Shown in pieces: positions 1-11,017 of a stretch of DNA of 64,000 nt (position 1 is its first letter; every line of letters starts with the position of its first letter). Source of the stretch: Albugo candida (lineage: Eukaryota; Oomycota; Peronosporomycetes; Albuginales; Albuginaceae); assembly GCA_905220665.1 (NCBI GenBank), contig CAJNAR010000009.1, positions 1 through 64,000 on the forward strand. Direction: 5' to 3'. The position numbers were made by a program, and so were the translations under genes. The notes beneath the pieces are model-generated. The model was given only the letters and a program-made list of their open reading frames with translations, was not told where the DNA came from and made no database searches.

Positions 1-317
1 CAAAACCCTAAACCCTAAACCCTAAACCCTAAACCCTAAACCCTAAACCCTAAACCCTAAACCCTAAACCCTAAACCCTAAACCCTAAACCCTAAACCCT
101 AAACCCTAAACCCTAAACCCTAAACCCTAAACCCTAAACCCTAAACCCTAAACCCTAAACCCTAAACCCTAAACCCTAAACCCTAAACCCTAAACCCTAA
201 ACCCTAAACCCTAAACCCTAAACCCTAAACCCTAAACCCTAAACCCTAAACCCTAAACCCTAAACCCTAAACCCTAAACCCTAAACCCTAAACCCTAAAC
301 CCTAAACCCTAAACCCT
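1..317. repeat. Telomere, (CCCTAAA)n
   Basis: Bases 6-313 are 44 uninterrupted copies of CCCTAAA, followed by CCCT and then unique sequence. The C-rich strand reads 5' to 3' away from the window start, so the G-rich TTTAGGG strand runs toward the left end as expected for a real left chromosome end. TTTAGGG repeats are known from plants, oomycetes and other protists. No variant heptamers are seen. Confidence 0.98.
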
Positions 318-660
318 TAAATCATCAACAAAAACGATTTAAAACAACTGATCTTTTCCTCTTTTTTTAATCTAGTGGAGAACTAGAAAAAATCAGTAAT
401 ATTACTGTAATAAAAAGCAGTTTCATAAATCACTTTAAATCTAGTAGAAAAATAGAAATAATTAGTAATACATTATTACTGAAATCAAAAAGCTGATTAT
501 TATTTCACTACTGAATGAGCCCATAATGAAAAATTCATCCAATCATATACAAAATAGATTAAAAACTACCTGACCTTTTTCTTTATTTTAATCTAGTAGA
601 AACTAAAAATAATCAGTAAGAAATCACTTTCGAATTTGAACTAACTCAGCTACGTGAGTT
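318..660. repeat. AT-rich subtelomeric repeat, period about 221 bp
   Basis: Two related blocks begin near 336 and 557 (offset 221 bp). Each has a GATT-AAAAC start, a CT-rich run, then TTTTAATCTAGT and a purine-rich stretch ending AATCAGTA. A third, partial copy of the TAATCTAGTAGAA segment lies at about 436-470. No coding frame is present. It looks like a degenerate telomere-associated repeat. Confidence 0.6.
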
Positions 661-866
661 TAAACTTCCCATGTGGCAAACGCTATCCCGCCAAGAAGTT
701 GTCAGAGCGAATGCCGACTCCCAGTATGAGTGGCTCTGTACTGACGAGGAAGTGCTGATGAGCTTTCTTACGACTCGCTTCCGAAAGTTGCTCCTTCAGA
801 AAAGAGCAACAGGATTCATCGAATTAAGTTTTTCCAGCTGCTTTTTTTTCAGATGCGACACAAAAT

Positions 867-1451
867 GTGTCCGGATGCGATCGTTCAAGCATGGAACACG
901 GAGTATGTGGTGTTGCAAGAGGATTGATGGGGAAACTGAAGGTTTGTGACAGTGAATGGATGCAAACTATCGACTGGTCGAAGTTCTATGTGCACATTGC
1001 TTCAATTAGGGAGCGTATTCCTTGCGCTGTGCGGTTGGGTATACATGTCGACACTGCCCTGCAAGGGCATTGAAATTCAACAATCAACTTCGAGCCCATC
1101 CGTGCTACCAAACGTTTAGCGCAACTTCTTACGGCAATTGGAAATTTGGACGATCTCTTTGCCCATTTCGCATTGGAACAACGTGAACCTTCACGTTATT
1201 GTCTAATTGATCAACAAACATATCATGTGTTCTCGCTTGGCATTTCGGAAATGAATCAAGCTACATGCGATTCCAAAGTGATGCTGGCTAAATTGTTACG
1301 ATGGGAGGAGGTTAAAAAATTGGAGGAAAATGATCGTCAAGAAGCTATGGCTCAACTAAGCAGCGCGGTTAAAGAAACTGCTGATATGGTCAGGAAGTTG
1401 AAGCGCAAAGTAGCTGATCTCGAGAATAGGTCCAAGCTTAAAAATGAATAA
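867..1451 (+). pseudogene. Broken gene with C-terminal coiled coil
   Basis: One reading frame runs from 867 to the TAA at 1449-1451, interrupted only by a TGA at 1071-1073. Downstream of that stop it stays open for 125 codons without an ATG before residue 64 or so. Its last 40 residues are rich in K, E, R and L in heptad spacing (MVRKLKRKVADLENR), a likely coiled coil. More coding-like sequence in another frame lies at 671-949, so the original gene was probably longer or had an intron here; a pyrimidine tract ending in CAG at about 838-852 would serve as a 3' splice site. No family recognised. Either a one-stop pseudogene or a fragment of a spliced gene. Confidence 0.4.
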
Positions 1452-1574
1452 GAGAAAACCCTTATATGTTTATATTTTTATTTTCCGATATTGAAGCCAA
1501 CTCATGATACAATATGGGAAGACAGCATGGAATGAATGTAATTGAAGCTACTAAATGAGTTATGGCTTCTTAGA

Positions 1575-2400
1575 TTATGATAACAAAAATGAAGAACACA
1601 AGAAGCGTCGTTGGTGGCGTATGAGACTATCATCCTGTGTTGACTTGACCAAAACTACTTCAACATCAATGAGATCGGATGAATCCAATATGGAATCGTT
1701 GTAGTACACTAGTGTGGAATGTAAAGCTGATTGGGATGAATTAAATGAACGATAATATCTCTCTGTAAGAAGTTGCTTCATACCCACACAGTTTTTGATC
1801 CCATCACGTCGCGTATGTTTGCATCATATCGGTAAGAGCTTCATAATACCTTAAATGTAGATATGACAATTCCCCATGCGATGAACTTCAATTTAGACTC
1901 CTGGTTGTCGAAATGAATGGTTTTAAACGCATCAAGCAGGTCTCGCACCGCTAATGTTGATATTGCTTGCACACTGGATCGTTCGATATACAACCAAGTC
2001 CATTTGGCTTGCTCAAAACACCAAAATTGAAGCAAGTCCATTTCGGGCGCGTGATGATTGTCAATGAATGTATAGCCCACAGAAGCTCTCCCATCTTAAT
2101 AAGCGTTAAAATCAGTCGTTTACTTTCACGTTTGCTTTTCAGTGGATCACCTTCCAAATAGTTTCAATTTTTTTCGATTCGGGCATCCAAATGCGTTAAC
2201 TTCCTCGAACGCTTGATGCTGTTACCGTAATTTATCCAGTTCTGGACAGATTGAGCTGTCATTTATATCCCCTTTGTCGGATATTGATACAAAAGCTGCA
2301 ACAAGATCTTTTACATCACAAAATATACTATCTTTGTTATTTTGATCCATTGAGCTTGAGGAGGGATCATAACCTTTCGTCTTTATCTTTTTCGATCCTT
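1575..2400 (-). pseudogene. Decayed minus-strand coding relic
   Basis: Three overlapping minus-strand frames (from about 2270 leftward to 1951, 2080-1841, 1787-1575) read as one protein-like sequence if frameshifts are allowed near 2050 and 1830. The first piece carries a basic stretch (LKSKRESKRLILTLIKMGEL), the second is aromatic-rich (FWCFEQAKWTWLYIE). No start codon, domain or family is recognised. It has the same strand and type of decay as the relics at 2727-3671, 4059-4772, 4953-5700 and 6127-6515, and could be the 3' end of the same former gene. Confidence 0.35.
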
Positions 2401-2726
2401 ACATCTGCGAAGCAATGTGAGATAAGAACGATTATATGTTTTCCGATCGGCAATAAGGACATCCGGTGAAGCCTAACGATGGCATCAAGTTAGTAGTTGG
2501 AGGTGCTTCTTTAGTTTCTTCCATTATGATTTGATTTCAAATTCAAATCTGAAAATGTATATACACGAATTCAATCCAACTCGCCGTATCGGACACGCGA
2601 CCAATGTATATACTCAACGAAGTAACTACTCTTTTTTCTCTGACCTTGGACTCACCGCCGCTTACCTCCTTCGCAATGTCGACTAGAACAAGGAGAGCGT
2701 GCCACCTACAAAGCATTTGAGTTGCA

Positions 2727-3671
2727 TCAAACTGGCTTCTTCGGCGTGTATATCATTTGTAGATCCATAGTATATGTGAAGAGTTGAAAGTCATTGATGG
2801 TACTGCTCATTTCGTTTTCAAACCGTTCTAAATGCGTAGCCTTGATCTCTTTCATCGTTTTCGGATCCGAATCGGAAGACACATTTGTCACGAAGGACCT
2901 CCATGAGCAGATGTCAACTTCCATTAGCTGATGTTTGTTTGCCAAACAGCAATGAATGAATTTATACAAATCCGCTACTCATGACGTCAGGATTCGCACG
3001 AAACGAAACTTTTCCGTCTGAGCTGCGCTCATCACACCTTTCATTTCGTTTATGCGTTTGGGAAGCTACCGCAAGGCCGCACTGGTGGCGGCACGGAACA
3101 CTGGGTTACTGACTTCGCTTATCATCAATTGATAAAGCTCCGGGATCAGGTCGAACAAAGCCTTCAATCATCTTGGTCAACTTCTTCGATTCTTTATCTT
3201 CTTCTCTTCTTCCATGGTACTGCCTCATCCATATTCTGGCTTTTAGGATATTCTTGTTGGTATCTGGCCATTGTAGCACATTCTCATGAAGCGCGTCCAC
3301 AAGACTCTCATGTACTTCCCCTCCACCGCTTGCCGCACGATGTATTTTAATTCTTCATATTTTCTTCCATCCGATACCTTTGCACACTCCACAGCCACAT
3401 CGAAATGTTTTTTACCATGTTCATCATTCTCTGACACAATCCGATCCCAAATTGTATGCATGATCACTTTATTCACCTGAACGATTTGTAAGTCTATCTG
3501 GAAGAAGACTCCATCAATAAGAAGCGAGCAACCAGCACTCCATGTTGAAAAGATGTCTTTGGTGTACTCTACCTGTGCAGTTGGGCTTCCACCAGCGAAA
3601 TTGTCAGCTCCCGGGCTTGTTCTTCGGGATGGCGATGACGTTCTAGAATATTGTCTAACGAATTGAAACAT
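2727..3671 (-). pseudogene. Decayed minus-strand coding relic (about 310 codons)
   Basis: The frame 3671-3243 passes by a frameshift near 3260-3300 into the frame ending at 3106, then into 3100-2727 with in-frame stops near 3065 and 2975. Read this way it gives a continuous, soluble, charged protein. Segments include HTIWDRIVSENDEHGKKHF, a very basic stretch around RQYHGRREEDKESKKL, and an acidic, phosphosite-rich part near the end. Upstream (3672-3850) a further frame with the look of coding sequence continues. I cannot name the family. It is not a transposon protein as far as I can see. Confidence 0.4.
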
Positions 3672-4058
3672 GCTTATTGTCGTCAGCTATTATGTCGATC
3701 AAACAGTACACACCAATCTGCTTTGACTGTGAAATCTGAGGATCAACAGTGTTGCACAAGAACGAGTAAGGTCGATATGGGCGGTGAGTTTTTTCTATGA
3801 AAACATTCTGTGCGTCGTTCAAGCTTAGGGACAACTTTCATCGAATACACTTGATGGGACCAATTCTACTTGATCGAGCCACAATTTGCTCGTGGGGCGC
3901 ATCGCGTTCCTACCATATTCCATCAATAGGAGAAGGCTTGATTAATATTATGATCATATTATAACAGCTAATTTGAGCTACCGATGCTGGAATACTATAG
4001 ATCACTGTGGAGTGCATAAAGGCAAACGCCCTAGATACAAACAAATCACTTCATGGAG

Positions 4059-4772
4059 TCATTGCGCTATGATGATCACCTTATAGCTATTGACTGACGA
4101 GTGGGCTCGGTATAAATTGTCTGACAATTTTTCTATGATGAAGATGGGTAGTGCCTTCTCATTTCTCCATAAAAGCTGTTGATAGTCGCGTTTTTGCGTA
4201 TTGTGTGACAGCGATTGATTAGGAAGAGCACCTATAGCGAAGGACCTAATAAAGTCGCTCACACGCATATCGCAATCAATCAAAGTCGTGTGTTTCATCT
4301 CTGTCCGCAAATCCTTCAAGGTCTGGTGATTTTTCCAGACTCTAACAATGTGATCGGCCATTGCTTCCTCTTAATGACATTTTCTATTTAGATGGCGACT
4401 TTGTGACGATGCAAATACGCGCTTGTAATGCTCTCAGCAGTCTAGTTAAAATTGCACAATGTGAAGGTACGTCGATCGGTGCTGAAAGTCTCGCAATTTT
4501 ATTTTCAGCGGCTGGCAATAGTTTTATCGGAGGCTGTTGCGCTTTTACATAATCTCTGTACCATTTACGAACATTCTTCGACAGTAACAGATCCACAGAT
4601 ATAAGATGCCGATAGTGTGGACATAGACATAGTGAAATAGATCACCGTATCGCCAAGTACTCTCCTGCCTTGGCCTGTATTGCATTGGTGATGCAATAAA
4701 CCCTTCGGCGATATGACAGCATCCGTCTTGAGCCTCAGTGCTTTGCACATTTGCTAGAGAAACCCCACGCAT
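4059..4772 (-). pseudogene. Decayed minus-strand coding relic
   Basis: Minus-strand frames 4772-4545, 4596-4384 and 4361-4059 overlap or abut and look like successive pieces of one protein broken by frameshifts near 4570 and 4380. The middle piece has a proline-rich KAQQPPIKLLPAAENKIARL segment, the last piece MKHTTLIDCDMRVSDFIRSF. No domain recognised, no reliable start. Most simply a further part of the long minus-strand gene relic filling 1.5-6.5 kb. Confidence 0.35.
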
Positions 4773-4952
4773 TGAATGATTCGAAAGAAAAATAAATTTG
4801 ATTGGAATTATACGTTGTGTTAGTTCACGTCAACGCGATATGAATGATATCACTCTGCTCGGAGAAAGACTTCTTCCGGACTGAATTATACAAATCTCAA
4901 ATTCGTTATTGCATCATTGAATGCGATCTTCGACATGCACGCCAATGAATCA

Positions 4953-5700
4953 TTAGACCCAATCTTTAAACGTATGAATGCGTTGTCGGTTTGTTTCGGA
5001 GACGCCTTCGGCATTGTGTCGCAATAACCTTGCAGCAGAGCACCTGAAAATGCATCGTGATGTCATCGCACACGTGCAAGATTCGCTTTGAATCTTAAAC
5101 GCATCATAAAGTAGACGAAAAGCCACTAGAAATTGTGAGTATTGTTCATCTTCCATCATCCATTACAACGTTTTGCATGAGATATTCAAAATAAACTCGT
5201 GACTTTTCATTAAACGTTTTGGTTCCACATCCAAAGCCGAATACAAATGCAATTCACACCACACCAATTCGTCGGACGTGTGGGTTATAGGCTAAGCACT
5301 CGTACTGGGAATTGGAATAACGAGCTCATGCAGAAAGAGCTTCTCGAAAGGCCAAAAAAAATCACAAATTGAATCGTTTCTCTCTGTAATTCATCAGAAG
5401 CAGCAAATGCTCCCTCGACAAGCGCGTTGCTCTTTTGACGTCAATGGTTATATTCGGTACAGCCAAATTGTCGCTGTTCGCCATATCGAATCGGAAAGAG
5501 CTTAAGCATGCAATATTTTCCATGAAACGCCGTGATTCGGATCGGATAAATTCCTTGTCACAGTACTGCCCAGAATTACTATTTCCGCACGATTAGTCCT
5601 CAGTATCATATCATCGAAAGAGTATACGATGAAGCGCAAATTTAAGATGCTGGAAACAAATTCCTTAACCCCATTTCGATGTAGAGAAGAATTTTATTTT
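4953..5700 (-). pseudogene. Decayed minus-strand coding relic
   Basis: Coherent minus-strand pieces occur at about 5700-5580 (GVKEFVSSILNLRFIVYSFD), 5570-5345 (around NLAVPNITIDVKRATRLSRE), 5300-5170 and 5159-4953 (DEQYSQFLVAFRLLYDAFKI). They lie in different frames separated by single stops or frameshifts. The composition is that of an ordinary cytosolic protein. No motif assigned. Same strand as the neighbouring relics. Confidence 0.35.
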
Positions 5701-6126
5701 TGATTCAGTAAGACTCTTTTCTTAGCGCTATTCTACGTCCTTTGATTTACTTAACTACCCATGAGTCCCATAACGTGTAACCAGCGCGTTTAAATAAATT
5801 AGAATGAGGATTCCATCTTGCTCTGGCATTGTGAGCCCGAGGAGATCGCAGGGGTTCCAAAGATGCTGGTAAAAGGAGTCAGATATCCGTGTTGGTTACT
5901 GTGTGACGCTTACATAAAGTGACCAACACCGCGTTGCATGGACAATCACGTGCTAACGTACCGACTGCTTTTATGGCCTTGAGACTGAAGTATTTGGATT
6001 GAATGCGGAAAACGCAAGAAAGCACCACCTCGGACGCATGTGTCCGAATCGAAGGTCGCGTTCAACTGGCAGTGAATCCAATGGAGTTTCGTATTATACG
6101 ATTGTGCGTATGGATACAATCTTGCT

Positions 6127-6515
6127 CTAATATTCTTCCCTACAACCGACTTGGTAGTCTTTCTGCTTCGTGAATACTTGTCGTAAGGTGTGTACGCCTT
6201 CCAGAGCTTTATCGTGCAATGTGTTGGTCTCGGTACGCGACAAAAAGGTTTTCTTAATCGCGATCAATTTCTTTTGCACGTGCAAAAATACCATTTGCCA
6301 TTTCGTATTGAGCATATCGGCTTGTGGCTCACTTTGTTTCCTAGCGTACGTCTTTTGTATCCGTTGTAAAGTTTGTCGTAAATCTCTTTGCTGTAGCGTT
6401 TGTCTGACTGCATTTCAATCGCCAAGATGCTTGCATCTGTTCGTCTTCTACATGATCCGAACCGATACGCACGATTTACTCTCCTTATCAACCGATTGGT
6501 AGTCGCAACAGACAA
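6127..6515 (-). pseudogene. Decayed lysine-rich relic
   Basis: Two overlapping minus-strand frames, 6515-6264 and 6315-6127, join by a frameshift near 6290-6310. The result is rich in K, R, T and Q (KLYNGYKRRTLGNK, then VQKKLIAIKKTF). It may be the 5' end of the minus-strand relic chain that continues to 1.5 kb, since no further minus-strand coding signal is seen immediately upstream (to the right), where a plus-strand gene begins. Function unknown. Confidence 0.3.
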
Positions 6516-6554
6516 GATGTTAATTCCAAAATAGCAGAGCGATCAGGAGGACCA

Positions 6555-7390
6555 TTGCATGATAGTAATCAGACGTCCTGGACGGGCAATGTGAAAGCGT
6601 ATCTTGATCTATGTGGCGTTTCTCCTTTAAATCAACACCCTTTCAAGTATGTCGTCGTTTCTTGTATCTCGGAATGTCGTGCAGGCGATCTTGGAACAGT
6701 AGTTTATCCAAGTGATGAAAGATATCATAACTGCGATCAAGAACAATGGAGCTTTAGATGCGTTTCTTCAGGCTTCATGGCGCACGATGTAGTCATAACG
6801 GCTCTAATTGTAGCTGCGATGATATTTTATCCAACAACTGCCGTGGTCGTCAAAACGGAGTATAACAGCACTATCGTTGATCCCATCTTGAGAATGACCC
6901 AGATGAGTAACCATTTGGGATCTGTAAGGGCATACGTAATGCTTTTGTTCACTCTTCCAAACGATCCTCCAAGAAGAAAATTGAGTACCCTGCTAGGCGC
7001 CGGCGTACGATTTGTGATGCAAGGGTAAGTCCTTCCAATCCTGAGTTGAATTGACTATTCAGAAAATCATCACTGTCCGACTAATACCTACAACAAAATT
7101 GCATTAGACTTGATGACTATGACCACGTCCATAGTGCACTACAAGCGATATGCGATGCTATCTCCGGTAGTACGTATTATTTTGGACGTACTTCCCAGAA
7201 CCACGAGTTTGTAACGCTTGATAAAAATGCCATTATCTCGCTATTTACCGCGAGGAAGAAACAACTCACTCTGCAAACTTCAAATCCAAAACGTCTGCAA
7301 GTGTATGAAGATAAAAGCGCTTTCCCTGAAGCCAGTATTGATATCATTCCACTCTACATGCACCATGAGACTTCGTCCCAATCGAAATGA
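6555..7390 (+). CDS. Two-exon hypothetical protein
   Basis: Exon 1 (6555-7024) is open and ends GG|GTAAGT. An 83-base intron (7025-7107) contains a CTAATAC branch-point-like sequence and ends CATTAG. Splicing restores an open frame that runs to TGA at 7388-7390, while unspliced reading stops at once (GGG TAA). The product is about 250 residues. It has a hydrophobic stretch ALIVAAMIFYPTTAVVVK in the middle of exon 1, six scattered cysteines, and a C-terminal half with TYYFGRTSQNHEFVTLDK. The start is uncertain: the frame is open upstream to 6456 with no ATG before GFMAHD (about 6776), so a 5' exon may be missing or the start may be there. No family recognised. Its 3' exon overlaps a coiled-coil relic on the other strand. 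Confidence 0.5.
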
Positions 7391-7850
7391 ATTGATTGTT
7401 CCAGATACGATATTGTGAAATATCTGATAGGCAACTTTGCCTTTCTGTCTTGGCAGTGTGCTCATTCAAGAGGTCGTATCGCGACAAAGCAATGTCACGA
7501 ACTTCTTCAGATGTCGCCTGTGCAAAGTCTATGTGCTTGCATTGTTTCGATAGCGAGTATTCTTTCTCTTTCACTGATCTCATCGCATGTTTCTCGAAAT
7601 CCTTCTCTTGTTGCTTTAGTTGAGACTGTTCCTGTAACATGACTGAAAGACTCAAACGCAGTATTGATTCTTCTTTTGCATACTATCAGGCAGGATTGTG
7701 GTTATTTCGTATGAAAAATAAATGCTCTTCCCTACATGATTAAGCTCCTCTTCATATTCTTTGATGTTTTACTTGAGTCTCTGAGCAGAAGAGTTCATAG
7801 ACGATCTCAGGTGGAGTACACCACACCGTTTGTCGTGCTGTATGTATTCG
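7344..7850 (-). pseudogene. Coiled-coil protein relic, antisense to preceding gene
   Basis: The minus-strand frame 7655-7344 starts with a K/E/Q-rich heptad-like region (EQSQLKQQEKDFEKHAMRSV) and continues to about 7400 with coding-like composition. Further upstream (7850-7660) another frame continues the signal (NIKEYEEELNHVGKSIYF), shifted by one base. It overlaps the 3' exon of the plus-strand gene, so at least one of the two is probably dead; the frameshift suggests this one. Generic coiled coil; no family call. Confidence 0.3.
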
Positions 7851-8740
7851 ACATGAGAGTCCAGTACTCTGAGCATCAAATCGACACATTCCTTGCATAT
7901 TGAAGACATTACGGGCATCTCTACGCTATAGAGTACTTCAAGTAGCATCCAATTTCATTTTCTTTTAGAATCCGTACCATAGTGCATGTCTACCATTCAT
8001 CACATAGCCATGGTGACTCATGTCTTCATATTTAGTAGCCTGCTGTAAAGTTTCATTCTTTCTCGGTGAATAAGCACAAGCTGTTGATTGATCAAGAAAT
8101 GACGGTCGTAAGAACATGCTATTACTTGGTGAAAATTCATCGTGTTAAGAAGTCAGATCCATGGGAGTACAAAAATCTATCAGCTGGTCCATTTTCTTCT
8201 CCTCCAAATGTGAAATATGAATAATGTCAGGATCATGAACGTATCATTGACGTCGCCATATTCCTTTTGTGATAAGAGTGTGATGACTTGACAACAATCG
8301 ATGAGATTGATATAGAGTTTGATAGGAGAAGATATCAGTCTCCTAGAGCCTGTGCCGTTTGGCTGGTCTTTTTAATGATGTCAACTTCTAATGTTTTTGA
8401 GCATCGGTCGCAGCACTACATTCGATTATAAGGACGTAAAGTTGGCTTATACACTGCACACCACCTATAACCTGTAACGTTTTTAGGCCTTAGTAAATTT
8501 ACTACTCTTCACGCATAAATCATCGCATAACAAAAACAGAGATTTTATATGATAGATACAGTCTAGCGCTTCAAAACAAAAGGCTTGGATTTTAAATTGG
8601 ATCATTTTCGGATAATTTATAAGGCCCAAAAAAATTGCCCTGTTTCTCTAGATTTAACTATTATTTCCTATCAAAGCGTGAAATTTGGCCGCCATCAGTG
8701 GGCAGGGTTCGAGTAAAAGTGTAATATATTATCTTTATAT
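7851..8740. other. No gene seen
   Basis: AT-rich sequence with stops in all frames. Only short, incoherent frames. No repeat or RNA gene recognised. Confidence 0.5.
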
Positions 8741-8753
8741 TATACTAACAGCT

Positions 8754-10750
8754 TCATACAGTAGCTACTAAAGCATTGCTGTCTGTGTGAACTGAGTCTG
8801 GAACTCTTCGATGTGATCGGTACTTTTTCATAGCATATTCCGCGGCTTTTCCGGTTAGATCTTCCCGACACACATCCATATAAAGGAACCACTTTCTAGC
8901 ATGGCGAAGGATTGTTGCGAGCGACAATGAGGCAAGTGCTTTCGGAACTGTCGCGACCAATCCTTTTCATGTGTAATCGCACTTTTCCCTTGCGTATCGT
9001 TTTGCTTCCCCCACAAAAGCTTTCTATGAAAAAATTAAATTCGCAATGAAATTTGGGGTAAAATATGATGAGTTGTCCCGCCGCGTTGATTGTCTCTTCC
9101 AACAAATCTTTTTGAGCTTTAAAGTCTGGCTGGTTCTGAATAACACTGCGGCCGCAGCAGCTACCTGTGTCACCACATTTACCCCGGCAATGAAGGTTTG
9201 TCGTCCTGAGGTTGCGTTCCTTTAGGAGGATCTTTATGCCTTTCAGTTGTCCGGCCAGAGGATGATCTGCGGGAGTACCATGGATTGCGATGTTCCATCT
9301 CCAAACATTCCATTCCGCATCACCGGTTGCTTTCCTCCCGGTCCAAGATTCATCCGTTGAGACACGAGAGCATCTTCAGCAAATGCTGCGTGGCTAGTCC
9401 CATTGTCGAAAGCGAAGAGAGCTTTTGCGTTGGGAAACTGCGCATCGAAAATGGTAATTGCAGCATCCCGGACTTGCCTTTGAAGGTCTTCCGAAGTCCA
9501 TTAAACATCATAGTTCTTGCCGATAATGTGATTATGCAAGCCTCTCCTGGAAGATTGCTGTGTTGAAGCTTTTTTTTTGCTCAAAGCTAGTCGACCCCCT
9601 TGAATAAGACAAAATGTTAACTCTTGATCAAAGTAATGAGTTAAAAACTCTAAAATAAGATACTTACCAAAATCACTCAGGAAATTGCTGACATGTATCG
9701 ATCTCCCAGCCCCCTTCTTCCGCAGTGGCTGTTCGCCATCAGGAAGCCATACCTTCTTCTGGCCATCATGGGCGGCAAATATGCTTTCATCATGCGTCAC
9801 TAAGATGATGTCATCTCTGGCAGGCCAAATCTCCGATTCCATTTCCGGTCCAAAACATTTCGGCATAAATGGCTCAAAGAGTCTCATTCATTCCAAAAAA
9901 TTGAGTACTATATGCCACAACATCTTCTCGTTCATTGCGATCAACGTACATGCCTTTCTTCACTTCTGAATAGCGTAGTCCAAGTAACTTCATCCAGTGG
10001 GTCACAGTGCTGAGGTGGATTGATGCGGTGGGATCAATTTCTGGAAGTATTTGCTCGTTGACATGCTTGGTAAAATCCGTTGGTACTACGCAGAACTTTT
10101 TGTTTCGAAGGTAAAGCCGCACATCTGCAATGACATCTTCATCCTCTAATAAACTGATTGTTTAAACATGCTTTCCCTGCTTGCCCTCGGGAAAATAACC
10201 AGTTTCAAGATATAAACGTCCCCAGCAACGAAGCATCTCGGCAAACCAACGCCCTTTTCCATTCGCCGCCGTAATTATTTGCGAGGCAGCAACTCTCTAT
10301 TTTGCAATCACGATAGACCATTAATAAATAAAATAAAATTCCGCTAGAGAATGTGCAAATTAAATTAAATATACCTGACTGCGGCAGAGTATAAGTCTGA
10401 AGTATCCTCCAACAGAGGCAAGACGCAGCCGCATAATTCCCTCCTGTGATTCATTTTGTTTTCCCAGTTTCACAAGCGCTCTTTGAAGATTGTTGTGAGA
10501 ATAAAGAGGTCTTTCATCTATCGTGTCCTCTCTTTCAGAGTCTATACGCTGACGCTGTGTGGCTTTAGCCTTGAAGTATGTCTCTAGCTTTCTTCAACCA
10601 ATAGCTGCTTTTTCCTCCTGCGCTGCTCATTTGCGCCGCTTCGCTCTGTCGGAATCTCCAAGGTACCGAGAAGGCCGTTTACAAGCAGACTCAGCACTCA
10701 CAATAAATGGTGACCGTTTGCTCTTCCTCAAAATCATCGAATTCAACTTC
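8754..10750 (-). mobile_element. Decayed DDE-superfamily transposase
   Basis: Reading leftward on the minus strand, pieces match in order a fungal/oomycete DDE-endonuclease transposase type: a helical N-terminus (10.75-10.4 kb); a helix-turn-helix region ending LGLRYSEVKKGMYVDRNERE (about 9990-9920); the first catalytic block VTHDESIFAAHD followed by GEQPLRKKGAGRSIHVSNFL (about 9810-9690); a middle block with FDNGTSHAAFAED (about 9380); the third block IFYPKFHCE (about 9050); and the C-terminus KALASLSLATI with KKYRSHRRVP (about 8940-8800). A frameshift at about 9880 and further stops and frameshifts break it. A segment from 9674 leftward starting GTAAGT and ending TTCAAG at about 9605 looks like an intron, in phase and open. 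Terminal repeats were not found. Family assignment is from motif memory; the exact superfamily is not settled. Confidence 0.75.
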
Positions 10751-11017
10751 TAAATCCGCCTTTATATCGCTCCTATATTCGATAGTTGAACTTGATATAC
10801 TTCCGGCTTTTTTTCGTCTTTTAAGCAGCCCGCATAGCTTTCATGTGGCGTTGCTGGTTTGATGTTCGAGGCATGCTTCTTAGATCAGTGGGCTGGCAGA
10901 AAAAAAGGAATGTGTTTTGTTGTCAAATAAGCAGGATGGTTGGTATCAAGATTAAATGTGATGGGGAAAAAGCTGTTGGAAAGGTATTGGGGGGGGGTTG
11001 AATTTACGCGGTTATAG

